Assembly: GCA_022494885.1 (NCBI GenBank)
Contig: JAGVSM010002405.1
Span: 124,001-188,000, forward strand
Reading direction: 5' to 3'
DNA from: Micrasema longulum
Taxonomy: Eukaryota; Arthropoda; Insecta; Trichoptera; Brachycentridae
DNA: 64,000 nt
The notes below the pieces were generated by a model. That model was not told the DNA's origin, did no database searches, and saw only the letters and a list, made by a program, of their open reading frames with translations. Shown piece by piece: positions 31,865 to 45,134 of this stretch. The translations under genes and the position numbers were made by a program. Position 1 is the stretch's first letter. Each line of letters starts with the position of its first letter.

Positions 31865-34800
31865 ACAATGGTTGTGTCGACTAAATAAACAGTCTGAGGT
31901 TCATTTCTTGCTGTTTTAATTCTAATATTCTAACACGTATTTTTACGAATAACATAAATTTTACACCAAATATAAGACACATAACAAACAGTACGTGGTA
32001 AAAGTGCAAAATAATTTTCTTTATACTGTGACTGCCTAAATAAGATTTATAACCCTTTTTCACAAAATACAAAGACAATTAAATCACATTAACAAAAATA
32101 TTAAAAAAACGAATGGAAATAAAATAAACAAAAAATAGCTCTAGATGATATTATCAATTTATATCTTATCAGTCATAAAGATTACCACAATATATTCATG
32201 TACACGGTATATACCAAGTTTAAATATTACATGTATGAAGTTTATTTATTAAAGCCTCTGTATTGTATAGACAGACCTTAGCACGTGACACGTGGCTTTT
32301 CAAGTGGTTTCAAAACTCTCAAAAACTCTTCTACCGTTTTCGATCCTCCAACCATTTTCTGAAGAAGAACTCTTGATAAATGTATTGAAAGTTGTATGCA
32401 AAGGATTTTTAGAACCTCACCCCATTTTGCTTGAGGCATATTGATTGTCAAAGTTGAACAATAATATCTCTTAAGATTAGGGCGGGAAAATATGTCAGTT
32501 CTCGAACCGATCTCTTGAATATTAAATGAAAATATTTTCCTATCAATATGAAACCCTGACTTTTTATACGACGTTTTTTAAAGAGTTTTTTGCCATGCTA
32601 CCATAACATTATTTATCATTATCTACAAAAACTATTTAGATTACTTTTTTGGCTTAAAAAAAACTGTATCCCCCTTTGTAAAATTGTGTTAGTAATTTAC
32701 TACTCTTGAAATTTTCTTCCATTTATTATTTTACAATACATGCTCTCAGTGTTTTTCAGGTATAACAAAAAATCATAATAAAATAAGATTGAAAAACAAA
32801 TTCGACAATAACGATTCACTTGCCTTTTTGTGGCCCCACAGGCCCAGGCCCTGAGGCCCAACTCAGTTGCATATTGTACTGTTTCTTAATCATATATATA
32901 TTAACGCGCGTATCATCCGTCATTTGACAAAATAAAACCATCACTCCTTTTTTTGAAAAGGGTAGACAGAGTCGATATAACTCTAAAGCACTATATCTTA
33001 ACGTAAACGAGTAGAACTTGCTTTCTCTATATTTGTCCATCTTTTCGTGCAAACCGTTAACCGATTTTTCCCTTTTGTAAAATATAAGTAAAGTATTTCT
33101 AAATTTAGTCGTCACGTTTGCTGCATGTTATATGAAGTGGTGTTTCTAATTATTTACACTGAAAATATAAAGTAAGGAAATTAAAGCCGCGATTAAGTCA
33201 TCCATTTTCCTTTAGCGACAGGTGTGCTAATTGATGAATAATTACTCCTTTATGTTAAGTTGACAGGATTTATAAATAAACATTATAGTTCGGTGAACAA
33301 TGTGCGTTCACAATACAACGTTTGGCACCTCTTCATGATGTCATACATGTCTTGTTGTTTCAAATAATATAAATGCGTAACGATAAATTAAAGAGTTTTA
33401 TTTGAAAAAAAAAACCATTTCTGTATTTTGGAATTATTATTAAAAAAATATTTTTTAACTTTTACATTCATTTAGCTGGTAAATATGATTTATTTTAAAC
33501 CATTCTATTTTATTAACACAAAACTGTTTGAGTTGTAATAGTCATAAATTGTGGGTGTGATATATTTTAAACATCTGTGAAAATCAACAATCAAACAATT
33601 TATTAAAAATTACTTTTTTTTTAAAGTAGGTTTTTTATGTTAATTGAAAAGGCGTTCACTTCGTAACACTTAATTATAAATTAAATATTATAAAAATAAA
33701 ACTATGTATTTGGTGTTACACAATGTTTATTATTTTACAAGAACACTACTACAGTTACAGGAGAGCACTCTTCCCATCGACGGGTGATATAAACTTAATA
33801 TAGTAAACACAGAATATTGTTCACGATGACATAGAATATGAACAAAAAATAAACGAATTCATCAGTGAAACCTAAAACAAGGGGATTTATTCCACTTATC
33901 TAAGGTGTTAGCATATATATGAATAGTTATCTTAAGTACAGATATGAACACATGATCAATGAGAGAAAGAATGTTAAGTAGAATTTATTTCTTAAAATCT
34001 AGCACATAAGTGGAAGTTAATAATTAAGCCTAAGATTTAATATGTGGCATTACTTGGTTAAGATAGTGTAACCAGTTGCGGGTCTATGTAAGTAAGTGGA
34101 GTCAGGGAGGTCGCAAAGGGAACATTGTCAATAAAGGCGAGGGGTGATTAAATGTGTTATTATTAATTGAATTGTTCTCAGAACACTAATAACAAAGTTT
34201 TATTTCATTATAGGTTTTTTTTAGCCATTTAAATCACACAAGACGTAATTAAATTTGATTTAAAAAATATACATATTTTTTATACATATTAGAATTTTGG
34301 CTCAGCATAGATTTTACCATTCGCCATGTCATGTAGTGATAAGCGTGTTTGTCTATAATGCAAAATACAGGTCTATTTCGCTTTTTTGAATGCATATTTG
34401 AACTGCTGTTTTCTCACAGTACAAGACAGTGGTATCATTCTGTAACTAATCGGTTTCTTAAAATCAGTCGTATCGTATGAGAAGGAACGAAAGAGAAATA
34501 CGATTTCGATTGCGTTACAGTGAGATGGATATAACGAACGAACGAAACGACAGTTGTGACAGAATAAGCTTGCTGATCGTCTTCGCGTGCGAAATCGCTG
34601 CGATTGGTGCTCTGTGTACCATTCGGTGCGAATCAGAGAATGATTATGAAATACTTGATGACGTTAATAGTTATGATTTCTATTTTTTTGAGAAAGCATA
34701 ATGTAACTTTTTTTGCTTATTTTAAAAATATGTACAATAAATTCTCATAAAACGCTTGAAAAATCAGTTTAAAGTCGCGCGAAATATTTTGACAAGATCG

Positions 34801-34870
34801 TTTATGTACATTACACGAGATAAAGTAAATTAGTTTGGACGATGACAAAATTAATTAAGATATAACATTT
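31865..34870. other. AT-rich spacer, no recognised gene
   Basis: Long stretch without SINEs or inverted repeats that I could identify. A complex patch at 34075-34150 (gtggagtcagggaggtcgca) and a CpG-richer frame at 34477-34701 (RNEREIRFRLRYSEMDITNE…) stand out but match no family I know. The latter could be a piece of an unidentified repeat. Confidence 0.35.
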
Positions 34871-34879
34871 AAGCTCTCA

Positions 34880-35690
34880 ACAGACAGGTACACGAAGAAA
34901 AATAATATGCAATTGAAATGCACTTTTGGCATCCGGACTTGACAGCGGTGTTGACAGAAATTTTAATTCGCTAGCAAAGAGACATGTGAAATTATTTTAC
35001 TGAAAAATATTTCGTTGCCTTTAGCGTAATGTAGGATAAGATTTTCTCCACATAACGCTTTGCAACTTACATTTTGTCGTTTTAAAAAAAATGTTATGAT
35101 TTTGTGGTAATTTTTAAACAGGTAAATTACTAAATAAATCGAATAATTAAATACGCTTTTTATTGTTATTTTCTGTAATTCTTCACTACTGGTATTCCTA
35201 AGTCTAGGTCGTTATTTTTTTCTGATTGTGTTGGTAGTCAACATGACTAGACAAGTTATTACATCTAGGTTCTGGCTGGCTTGTTAGTTTGATTGACAAT
35301 TAATTTTGAATAATTTCTAAAATATAAAAGAAAAAAAATATATGCACAAGAAAAAACTTATTCAGTACATTAGGTACCAACAAAGAGAATGAATAATTGA
35401 ACTATTGCATAAATATGTGCAAATGCTGCTAAAAATATTAATTCGAAATTAAAATTTATTTTTAAATTTTACATTATATAACAGTTGAAAAATAACGATA
35501 TTAATTCATTTTGAATATTTTTCTTTTTCCTTAAAGTCTAATAAAAAACATGATTCATTGAATTTCCTATAAATTTAAGAAGGCACAATGATAACTTCAT
35601 ATCTAGAATAAATATACACATTATTGTTGACAGCTTTAGCGCCGTAATAAAACTGCTCAAAAAACAATAGACAAAACATAATTAAATATA
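34880..35690. other. spacer
   Basis: Mixed composition to about 35060, then AT-rich. No gene recognised. Confidence 0.4.
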
Positions 35691-35694
35691 AATT

Positions 35695-36000
35695 TGTTGC
35701 AACAGAGAGGAAAATCAGTTATTAGAAGGGAATATGGGAGTCTAAGCATTTAAAGGGCTTATGACTTGTCGTTGGCGGGTTTAAGTGGCCACTTAACACA
35801 TTGTGTGACATTCACCATTCTGCCTATGTTTAAACATCCACATCTCCTCAACTCTTCCATCTGTTTACTTTGTGAAATAAAAGAGCTAAAACCTATATCA
35901 CGCGGGTGAGATTCATCCGGCTGAACCAATTAACCTACGAGGCAAAGCCTGAAAATGATTTCACAATTCATAAACTTCTTCTTAATCAAAAATTGAATTG
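35695..36000 (+). repeat. foldback-family left half, nearly complete
   Basis: Best single left arm in the window. It has gttgcaacagagaggaaaat, aagggcttatgacttgtcgt, gtttaagtggccacttaaca, caccattctgcctatgttta, actcttccatctgtttactt, aaagagctaaaacctatatc and acgcgggtgagattcatccg, then cctacgaggcaaagcctgaa. It extends further inward than the 22991 copy, giving the inner sequence of the intact element. Confidence 0.75.
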
Positions 36001-36004
36001 AAAA

Positions 36005-36410
36005 ATTGGAAAATTAATCGTCAAATCAACTGCACCAGTCGCAAACTTAGCTGACTTACCCCGGTATAATATGGTATATATACTGAATTGCGCTATGCAT
36101 TTCTTATTAATATCTTGTCTTTGGGGTCTTTAAATATCCCTGTGTAAGAAAAAAATAAAACTCAAATAAGGAATGAAAATAGGTGCCGTAATAATATTTT
36201 AATAGTCAAATATATAATGTACATATAAACGAGTATGAAGTGTTACACAGTACAGTTATTAAGCTTTTAGAACGCTGAAATTATTATAATTTGAAGCGAG
36301 ACGTGTAACATGAGATTTGTGTGAATTGCATAAATAATTATGCTTACTTTGAATATTCAGCACTTTTTTCGTCATAGCTATTGTGAGTTAAGAACATCTG
36401 TTGTTTTAAA
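36005..36410. other. AT-rich spacer
   Basis: No gene or repeat recognised. Confidence 0.4.
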
Positions 36411-36414
36411 TACT

Positions 36415-36725
36415 GATAAATGTATTTTACGTCTTTGGAACACAGACGCGGCCATAAGGCGATTGTTTTCGAATTCCCTCTCAACAAAACATGATATTTA
36501 ACAAGACAGCTGGAGTGGATCAGTCAAAATAAGGAATTCCTGAAGTGCTTCCTCCTAAGTGCTGAACGTTTCCATGTAATGTCATGCAAGTTTTAGCACA
36601 TTCCTCGCGCGGGTGACACCCATCAAGGAGCTGAGAACTGAAAACACTCCCCGAGCGCGTAATTCACACTTTATACATGTAATTAACGGCAGCTATGCTG
36701 TATACAGCAGGTGAGGTGACAAGTG
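36415..36725. promoter_or_regulatory. candidate regulatory island
   Basis: A complex block with cacagacgcggccataaggc, ttcctcgcgcgggtgacacc, catcaaggagctgagaactg, ccgagcgcgtaattcacact and ttaacggcagctatgctgta. GGCCATAA and GCGCGTAATT could be GCCAT-type and homeodomain-type sites. No coding frame with a domain. Confidence 0.25.
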
Positions 36726-37539
36726 TTTGGAGATCACGACTCCAGATGCTAATTTTTACAAATTGAACACAGTTCTTTGAATAAGTCGCTATGTTTTTTT
36801 AATCTATTCTGGTTTTACTGGCGCCACAAATTAGCATATCACTCAACTTATTTTAAAATAAATTTTCTTTCAATGTTTTGTGACCGTACGATCTGCTTTC
36901 AAATAGTGTTTACAAGATGCAAATTTGTTCCAAATTTTTACAAAGCAATGATAAAAACAGTTATAATCGTGTACGGAGTTTTTTGCCTTTAATTTTAGAG
37001 ACTTGTACCTAAGATTTTAAATCAAATAAGCGCTTCGGTTAAAATAAGTTATTTGATTAATTTGCTGATTACATAAGTAAACATTTTTTTACACTGGTAA
37101 ATATGTTAAATCTAACGTTTATAACTACAAAATTATCGTGTAAAATAAATAAACATAATTTAAACAACATAACGTAATTTATCTTACAACACGTGGTAAA
37201 CAAAAATATGTAAATATTAATATATGTTATTTTTTGTTTATTTATTTGATAAATCCAAAGATTTGTTGAGTTAACAAGTAATTTAAATTATATTTAAATA
37301 TATTTTTATGAGTATCCTTTAAATAAAAATTGATTAAGATGTATTGTGTTGGGAGGTTTTGCTTTAACATGATAAAATAAATTATTTATTTGATAAAAAT
37401 AAACGTGTATAAAAAAATAAAATTGATTAATTGATGTTTTTTTCTTGGCTCTAAAACATTTATTCAATCAATTCTCAAAAATGAAAATTGATGGAATAAA
37501 ATATTTCAGGCAAGAAAAAAACATCAATTTAAAGTCTCG

Positions 37540-37870
37540 TTTTTAAAAGACAAGTTTGTTTTCTTTAGGCGTTCATTTTGGCAATTTTAATCACCAAAGC
37601 TGCCGTAACACAAGTTTAAAGCGTCGAAGGATTTTTATTTATGCGAAAAGTTACACTACCTGAGAAAAAGTTTATGGGGAACATCGATAAAGAAGATAAT
37701 TAAGTCCTATTCTTTAAAATAACGTCAATCTAGATCGGCCATTGTTTAAATTTCAACGTCAACTTAATCCCAAACAAAATTGTTAACGCTTTTCAGCGAC
37801 GCCGACTCCATAATAATTACTTTGTTAGCTATAGATCTGGCGTGGACTTCAGTATAATGAAATAGTGATA
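37540..37870. promoter_or_regulatory. candidate regulatory island (weak)
   Basis: Contains ggcaattttaatcaccaaag, ctgccgtaacacaag, agatcggccattg and cagcgacgccgactcc in otherwise AT-rich DNA. Motif content is similar in style to 19850-20275 (ATTTTAATC, GGCCATT). Confidence 0.2.
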
Positions 37871-37874
37871 AATT

Positions 37875-38795
37875 ACACTTAAGCTCTTAAAAATAACTTT
37901 TGAATAATACCAACTTCTCTATTTTACGTATTTAAGATGCCGATCTTAGAAAATACTGTGAGTTTAGTTTTTTTATTTCATGGTTAGGTACTATGTGACA
38001 AAAATAGTTTTTTTAGATTTTGTCAGCATGTTGTAGTTTAGGAAATTAAATATGCAGTTATTACGTAATATTAAAGTCAATTTTATAAGGCTATTGCTCA
38101 AAACTGGCTTGTTGAAAAAATGTTTTTAAAAAATATTTACCAAACTATCTAGTGTTTTTCAAATTGTTGGTATTGTTTTTCTTTTTTCAAAATTGAAATC
38201 GAAATTGCTCAAAATTATTTTCTCTTCTCTAATAACGATTTTTTTTCTTTATTATATTTATAGGTACAAATTATATGTCCTTATGATTTTTTTTATTATA
38301 GTATGTATTTTTGTCTTGGTTTTGTAAAGGTTCAAAATGTTTCCATTTCTAAATTTTTTATCAGTATTTCATAACAGTTTATATGATATTTATACTGTTT
38401 GCCATCTCAGTCTTCTTAATTTGTAAATAACTGTTAGTATTAATTTGTTTTAGATTCAATATTTTACTTATGAGGTTATAACTTGCGTATATGTACATTA
38501 TTGTACTTGGAACTAATATGTAAAAGGCAGTAAGTGTCATTTATTTCGATAAAATAAAATAAAAATATTATATGTATCAGTGTTAATGTTTATTTTATGA
38601 TTTTATTAAAATTATTTGGCAAACAATTTTTACCCATTGATATCGGTAGACATACACGTGTTTAAATTGTAAAAAAGAACTTGAATATACATTGCGGATT
38701 GAATCGGCTTAACGTAGTTTTTTTTAATCGTGAATATTCAGAAATGGATTAAATATTCTTATAATGAACTATCGTAATCGTCTAGTATACTCTCA
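37875..38795. other. AT-rich spacer
   Basis: No gene or repeat recognised. It ends at the retrotransposon tail. Confidence 0.4.
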
Positions 38796-38799
38796 CAAT

Positions 38800-39300
38800 T
38801 TCAGTTTAGAGTTAAGAGGAGTTTTGCATGGTTTAATATTCATGCATAAAATAATATTTTACTAGATAAGTGCCCATGATATCCTTGCTCAAATTAACCT
38901 TAATGTACCTCACCGCAATTTGGTTACTAATGCTGTCTTTGCTGTGGGAAATTTTAGAATCAACGGAAAACCATTCGGATTCTTTTCCCCTCTGCCAAGA
39001 ATCACCAGAACAATTAACAAAATCTCACTAAACAGTAATGCCGATGTGTTCCTACAGCAAAATCATGCATTCAAGAAACAAGTGATGTTATCACTCCTGA
39101 CTTGAGATAACACATTATTCATGTCTGCCTAGATCATGCCATGGTAATATATTCATGGTACATTTTCATAGATTCATAGTTTGTTTAGGTTAAGTTAATC
39201 AATTGTATTATAGTATTATTATACATCATTAATGTCAATGTATTAGGGCTCGCATATGACTATTAATTGGCTTTAAAAAAAAGCTTGTGTAGCGTTGAAA
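38800..39300 (+). pseudogene. CR1/jockey-like retrotransposon, RT C-terminal tail and 3' UTR
   Basis: The plus strand reads LELRGVLHGLIFMHKIIFY, a stop, ISAHDILAQINLNVPHRNL, then TNAVFAVGNFRINGKPFGFF, SPLPRITRTINKISLNSNAD and VFLQQNHAFKKQVMLSLL, with a stop at 39103-39105. This follows the family layout: RR...L.F+HKI+N, LL..I.FNVP.R..R, SPL.R+.R.+N, then a final FK.....+L. The first in-frame Met (38920) is not a real start. RT catalytic motifs are absent (5' truncation). Downstream 200 bases could be its 3' UTR, ending near a run of A's and gcttgtgtagcgttgaaata. It has one stop, so moderate age. Confidence 0.8.
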
Positions 39301-39304
39301 TAAT

Positions 39305-41190
39305 GTGTATTTTTTTCCTAATGAATCAGTCATTTAAGATTTTGTATTAATAGAAAAAATAAAGTTTTGAACATTGAATTAAGAATAGTCTAGAAGGAGC
39401 GTAGATTCATATTTAAACATTGATTGACACAATAGTATAGATAAGTATTAGGTCATTTTATAAGAGTAATTGAATCAATGAACTTTGAGCTTTAAATAAA
39501 AAACAAATTTTAATTAAAATAAAACGGATATTTTTATATCATGTAAAATAATATTTGATGTTTTTTAAGATACTGTCGGTCAAATTTCTACCACGGCGTT
39601 TTGATTAGTTCTCTCATTAAATGAGCAAAGAAGGTAAAAAAAATACTACCCTGGCAACACTAACGAAATTTATATTTTGTTTTCTTCGACAATCTGACAG
39701 ATGGAAAAATAATTCAATTTGTATGTAATGCATTTGCTACTTACACATGCGTTTGCTAATTACACATAAAATGTGATCCCATCCTGTTTCATTAAGACCC
39801 CAGCAGTATTTCTACACTTTAAAACGACACAACACGGCATAGTTGAATTCGAATCGGGAGTTGCGTATTGACCGACGTCTACAAAGAAACTAATGGGTCA
39901 AAACATAAAACTACTATTTGAAGAGTAGTTTAGTCGCCTTCTGTTTTATGCGCGTATGCGGTTTCTGAACCATTCCTTATTCTATGGTTTTGAATATAGT
40001 TAAAGTAATGTTTGAATTCTTTATACATATATCAACATCAATAATATATTCAAAAGATAAAATAAATTTATATCACCGTTCGATATCTGTTCTTGAGAAT
40101 TGTTTAGTTCACTTAAAGTCCGGAATATATAGAAAAGTCGAATGAGCACAACGACAATGTTTTCTGGCTGCTTTCCAAATACCATCACCAACTGGACATC
40201 TTCAGACGGGTATTGCATCTTTGTCGCACTTTACCACATCCGGTAGCACCCATTTCTCTCAGCGCGACTCCATGACGATTCAATGGTCATCGTTTTCTGA
40301 CATATGTATTATACAGTCAGTTTTCTAAGAGTTAAAATCCTGTAGTATTTTTTGCTTGCCATCGTTTGTCGATTTTCATATTTGTGTTCTTTAAGACAAG
40401 CAGTTAGTATGAAATAAAAAGCTTCGAATTGAGACCGTAATTTTTTGAAGAAAAATGTTTTTCAATTAAAAAACGGCATATAATTCAATGGCATAAAGCA
40501 AAAATTTTAACGGCTGAATACAAACCTTGTTATCAAAACCTCAAACTTCTAAACAAACTCTTTTTCAGGGAAGTGTTTAATTTAATTTCTGCGGGTTAAC
40601 TGGGGTTGTTATCTTAATATGAAAGACAAAAACATTAAATTCTTATGTAACACTGCATAGAACTCAAAAATCACATAAATCTTGTACGGTTAATTAAATA
40701 AAATGTCCATAAAACTTAAGAAATTAGCTGTTTTTAGTGCAAACTATACAGAACTTACTATGAGTAGTTTTAATAAAATATTTTGAGTTTTTTTATACTA
40801 AAAAAGCACATAATAACTTTGAATCAACATTAAAATTATAATGATAAAAAAAAAGACAATTAAAAATAGAAGGAGTTAATTGAACATCGTCGATTGTTGA
40901 ATTTGAGGGACACATACTTTTTTGGAAGAAATCATTTTATGAAATCGTGGACACATAATTGGAAAATCAATATGGAAAAAATGGAGATGCCGTTTTTAAA
41001 ACAAAGTCTTTAATAAAAAAATGTGTTGTTTATAATTGAATATACGCATATAGATGTTTTAATTTTATTATTTTAAGTGTCAAAAATCAATCACATACGT
41101 GACTACCGCTATGTGTCAATATTTTTATGAAACAATATTACTAAAACATTCATTCGTATTTATGGATGTTTTTTTAAGGTTAAAAAAAAG
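39305..41190. other. spacer
   Basis: AT-rich with two more complex patches (about 39780-39900 with cgaatcgggagttgcgtatt, and about 40140-40300 with ctgctttccaaataccatca). No gene or repeat recognised. Confidence 0.4.
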
Positions 41191-41194
41191 AAGA

Positions 41195-41360
41195 ATTTAC
41201 GTTCTTATGATTTACTAGAATATTTCATTATTGAGAGCCGTTTTCAATGAGTTGTAAATTTCTAACTAATTAAAAAAATGAGAATCAAGTTGCGGTACTG
41301 TGGAATTTGAACCTCCGAGTCACTAGTCACGGGACCACGACCCTATTTAATTTGGCCGCT
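41195..41360 (-). repeat. tRNA-derived SINE, family B (near full length)
   Basis: Modules in reverse: tacgttcttatgatttacta, gccgttttcaatgagttgta, aatgagaatcaagttgcggt, then the head tttgaacctccgagtcacta + gtcacgggaccacgaccc. Confidence 0.75.
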
Positions 41361-41439
41361 TACTTGAAATCACTCGAAAAGATTTTTATTCCGATAAATG
41401 TATTGATTTTTGTTGTTCTTTGTTTAACTTTTGTTTGAT

Positions 41440-41740
41440 AATCCAGTTACACATAGGAAATGGGATGTGGGGGTTCTAAGGGCAGATAATGTAATGTTCA
41501 ATCCACCCTTGACCGAGTATACGTGAAGTGCGACAGATCACAGAAACTTTGCGGAATATTTAATGGAATTGTTGAACGTCCTAGCAGTAAAGTTTCGAGT
41601 TTACATCGCTTCTCCGCCCTGAAGTGAGAGCCAGAAGTTCTGGTGCAGCAATGACACGAGTGTTTGTCTCACGTGTCTGAACCAGTATAGGACCCACAGA
41701 AACAAGTTGTTGCAATGTTCAATAGAGATTCACGACCAAG
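41440..41740. promoter_or_regulatory. candidate unique/regulatory island
   Basis: A run of higher complexity (aaatgggatgtgggggttct, cgcttctccgccctgaagtg, acgagtgtttgtctcacgtg) with no frame of interest. Low confidence. Confidence 0.2.
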
Positions 41741-41744
41741 CCGA

Positions 41745-42960
41745 TACATATTATTATTGAATATTATTATTGAAAAAAGTAGAGAATTTCTGTGAAAAGT
41801 CAGAACAATTTTTCATACTTGTTTGGTTATAATTCAAGCATCCCGTGTTTTCTTTCACCTGCCAGATTTTTGTAAGAATTTTCCAGACTTTTTTCCAAAA
41901 TGAGCTATTTCTAAATTTCAACTTTTCAGGAACCTGTATTTTTTATTATAATCTGTTTAACGTAAGAAATAAAATAAAACATGGATACAGTTAAGTAGAT
42001 ATAACGAAAAATTTTAATTCCGAAAATATAATCCGGTCCACCAAATACTCCAAAAAATCTTTTTTTTTCTTGTTTTGAATTGTTCCCAAAGCAACGGAAA
42101 TTTTTTTTTAATCTCCACATCGGAAATAGTTCGTTTTAAAAATTAACCAATTTTTATACAGCATAATCACCGAAAATAAGTGCGCTTGGGCAAAAATTGA
42201 ACATGTCAACATGTTTTGTGTCCCTAAATCATAATATTATAAAAATTTTGTGAAACACTTTAATGATGTATCTATGTACTCCACTTTATACTTGTTTTTC
42301 AGCATGAGATCTGTTCTTTTTCCTAGTAAAAAAAATGTAAGACATCAGGTTTTTGTAAAAACATTTATATATGACAGTCATTGGAAATGATTTGCTTGAC
42401 AATTGATCATAATACCAATAAAATTATTATTTTTGAGTAAATTCATGCAGTTCTTTTCTTAACTTTTTTTTGGAGCATAAATTATAGCCGGTATTTCACT
42501 TCGCATTCCTGTTTCCTAAATAACATGCAAAAAAGGTAATTAAAAATATTATTTTGCATAAAATTCAAACACGGAGCTAACAAGAAATAGTTACAGATTC
42601 ACATTTTTTTATGCTCCTTATTTCAAACATATTGTAATAAAATTTTGCCTAGCTGGCAAGATTTAACATAAAATTTGCATGTTGAATATTTTTTTTGGAA
42701 ATAAATCTTTTCGTCTCAGTAAAATAAACGGAAGTGCATAATAATGAAAAAGTATGTCAAAATATAAACGAAATTAAATAATACGTTCATATATTTTTAT
42801 TCATATTTGGTATTGTTTTATTATACACGAGTACGCGTAATTCATGTTTACTATTTTTTGAAATTTTTGTACGTACTTATTTTTTACAAAATTTATACGT
42901 TGACGTAAAATGCAAAAAAAAAATTGCCACACTAATGCTTATATCGAATTTTCGAAAATA
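41745..42960. other. AT-rich spacer
   Basis: No gene or repeat recognised. Confidence 0.4.
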
Positions 42961-42964
42961 AGAA

Positions 42965-43145
42965 TAAATATTTTAGTTCTTATAATTTACCAAATAGATC
43001 CATTTTCAGACCATTTCCTTGAAGTTGTAAATACCTAGTGCTAGGAAAATGGGAATCAAGTTGTGGCAAACTGTGATTAAACACTTGGGTCTGATCCGTC
43101 CAGGATCAGGATCAGGACTAGAGTCCACGAGACCACAACTTTTTA
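42965..43145 (-). repeat. tRNA-derived SINE, family B
   Basis: Has tagttcttataatttaccaa, aaatgggaatcaagttgtgg, a short tandem gatcaggatcagga within the head, and gagtccacgagaccacaact. The local gatcag duplication disrupts the anticodon-like region. Confidence 0.7.
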
Positions 43146-43229
43146 AAAATTATCTACCTATTTATAAACCATGCAAAACAACAAACATTTATGAAGAAAA
43201 ATAAAGAACTACATTTCCGAATTTTAAAC

Positions 43230-43400
43230 GCTTTTTTGTCCCGTAGTTACTGTTGCAAATTCACAAATCAGATGTCCGTAGTTTGAATCCCACTCCACTA
43301 CAAATTGATTATCATTTTCTGATAGTGAGTTATTTACGACTCGTTAAAAATGGCCTACAATTTTGAAATGTTTCAGTAAATCATAAAAACGCAAATATAT
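43230..43400 (+). repeat. tRNA-derived SINE, family B
   Basis: The head has gatgtccgtagtttgaatcc + cactccactacaa. The body has gattatcattttctgatagt, gagttatttacgactcgtta and aaatggcc, with a cagtaaatcataaaaacgca tail. It lies in inverted orientation 90 bp from the previous copy. Confidence 0.75.
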
Positions 43401-43529
43401 ATTTTTTTAATAACTACCTGTCATAGAAAAATTTACCACTGTATAATGTGTTAAAAAATAGGTCAAAATATTTTTTTAACACTGCATGTTAATGAGGTAA
43501 AAATCGTACTATAGTCATGCGAGAGTCAA

Positions 43530-43850
43530 AATAATATTGTTGTATTGACAAGGAAATATGGAAGGCTAGACATTTACAGGGCTTATGACCTGTCATTGGC
43601 TGGTTTAAGTAACCACTTTACGCACTGTGTAACATTAACCATTCTTCCTATATTTAAACATCCACGTTTCCTAAATTCTTCCATCTGTTGACTTTTGGGA
43701 TAGGCAGAATGGTAAATGTTACACAGTGTGTAAAATGCTAACGTAAATCAGCCAATAACAGTTCATAAGCCCTGTAAGTGCCCAAAATTCCATATTTTAT
43801 TCTCAAAAGGGTTTTTCCACTCTGTTGCATCAAATTTAGAACTAGATAAC
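43530..43850. mobile_element. foldback element, internally deleted copy
   Basis: The left arm (ggctagacatttacagggct, tatgacctgtcattggctgg, ttccatctgttgac) meets the right arm (ggcagaatggtaaatgttac, acagtgtgtaaaatgctaac, gttcataagccctgtaagtg) with almost no spacer. The result is a near-continuous palindrome of about 300 bp. Confidence 0.8.
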
Positions 43851-43989
43851 TCTTTAGGGAGCATGTCCAGCCTGTCTGCAAACATTTGGTCGCATTCAAA
43901 ACATTGTTATTATTGTTTTATTTAATATGCGCGCATTTATTTGCTCTTTTTTGCTGATATAAATAAAATTTCTTAATATTTCATTTTGG

Positions 43990-44320
43990 AATTTCCCTCT
44001 TTTCTGATCTTATTTAATATCTTGATTACTTTTCCAATGAACACTGAATAGATTTAATCTTCCAGGTCACCTTAAACTCTACTTAAACTTTTCACGAAAC
44101 GCTTACAGAATATTTCATAAGCCCCCTTCATCTCGTCAGCTAAAATAGGAAGAGACGTATTTTTATACAGGAAAGGCGTAGGCAAGGGAGTTTTACTTGA
44201 TTATTGCGCAAAATTACAAAGCTTTAATGATTGTTAACGGATAACAAGGGTTGAAGATATTTGAATGACAAACTGTCAAGGGTTAAACAGATCGAGCGAT
44301 GATTTTGCTCCACCATCTCA
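43990..44320. promoter_or_regulatory. candidate regulatory island (weak)
   Basis: Contains cttccaggtcaccttaaact, cccccttcatctcgtcagct, aaagctttaatgattgttaa and agatcgagcgatgattttgc. It has TAATGATT-like and AGGTCA-like cores but no coding frame. Confidence 0.2.
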
Positions 44321-44437
44321 TTATTTTATATATTTTCTAATATATTATAGAAGTACAATGTTCCGTGTAATGTTTAAAAAATGGGGACACAAAAGAGTAC
44401 AGTAAGCCTACTAAAATTTTATAAATAATTTAATCTT

Positions 44438-44815
44438 ATCATCATTTATTCGTTTTCAGCGAGTAGTGCATAAAAATTACAATTAAAAACATAATAAAGT
44501 ATATTTTAACTATCTGTTACATGAAGGTAAGAAAATCGGTCCTACGCTTCACGTGCCAGTCCTGAAATATTTATGTTTAAATAACCTTGTTTTTTTTGTT
44601 ACCAAAACTTTTATTAGCATAAATATACAATACATGCAGTAAAAAAATGGAACACTTAATGTTGAACTTGTTTGGCAAGTTTAAAAAATAAAATAAAAAA
44701 GAAACGACAAATGCAAAATAAAGCTAAATCAAACCCAGGACCTCAAGAATGATAAACAAATGCGCTTACCACTATGCAACAAAGTGGACTTATTTCCACT
44801 AGATTTTCTTGTCAA
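44438..44815 (-). repeat. SINE family A, with AT-rich insertion
   Basis: The 3' modules (gcgagtagtgcata, ctatctgttacatgaaggta, tacgcttcacgtgccagtcc) lie at 44455-44565. The head (caaacccaggacctcaagaa, gcgcttaccactatgcaaca, aagtggacttatttccacta) lies at 44728-44805. About 160 bp of AT-rich DNA lies between. Confidence 0.6.
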
Positions 44816-45134
44816 ATGTATTTACCTAAAAACTAAATAAAACAGCTGTCGAGCCAAAAACACTTGTTTACGGTTCTGGTTTTATTTCTTACACAGAAAC
44901 ACTTTTTTTACATTAAAAAAATATATATGTACGTTTTTATAATTTACAAAACTATTTCAATTTGTTGGCCATTTACATCAATTTATAAAAATTTAATACT
45001 AGTAAACGGGAATATAGTAGGTGTAGAAAGGTATTGGTTCCTGGGACCTCTGACCGTGTAAAGTATTTCAGTCACTAACCTAATAAATAACGTACATTCG
45101 TTCCATTCCCTTTTTACAAATAAGTATATTCATT

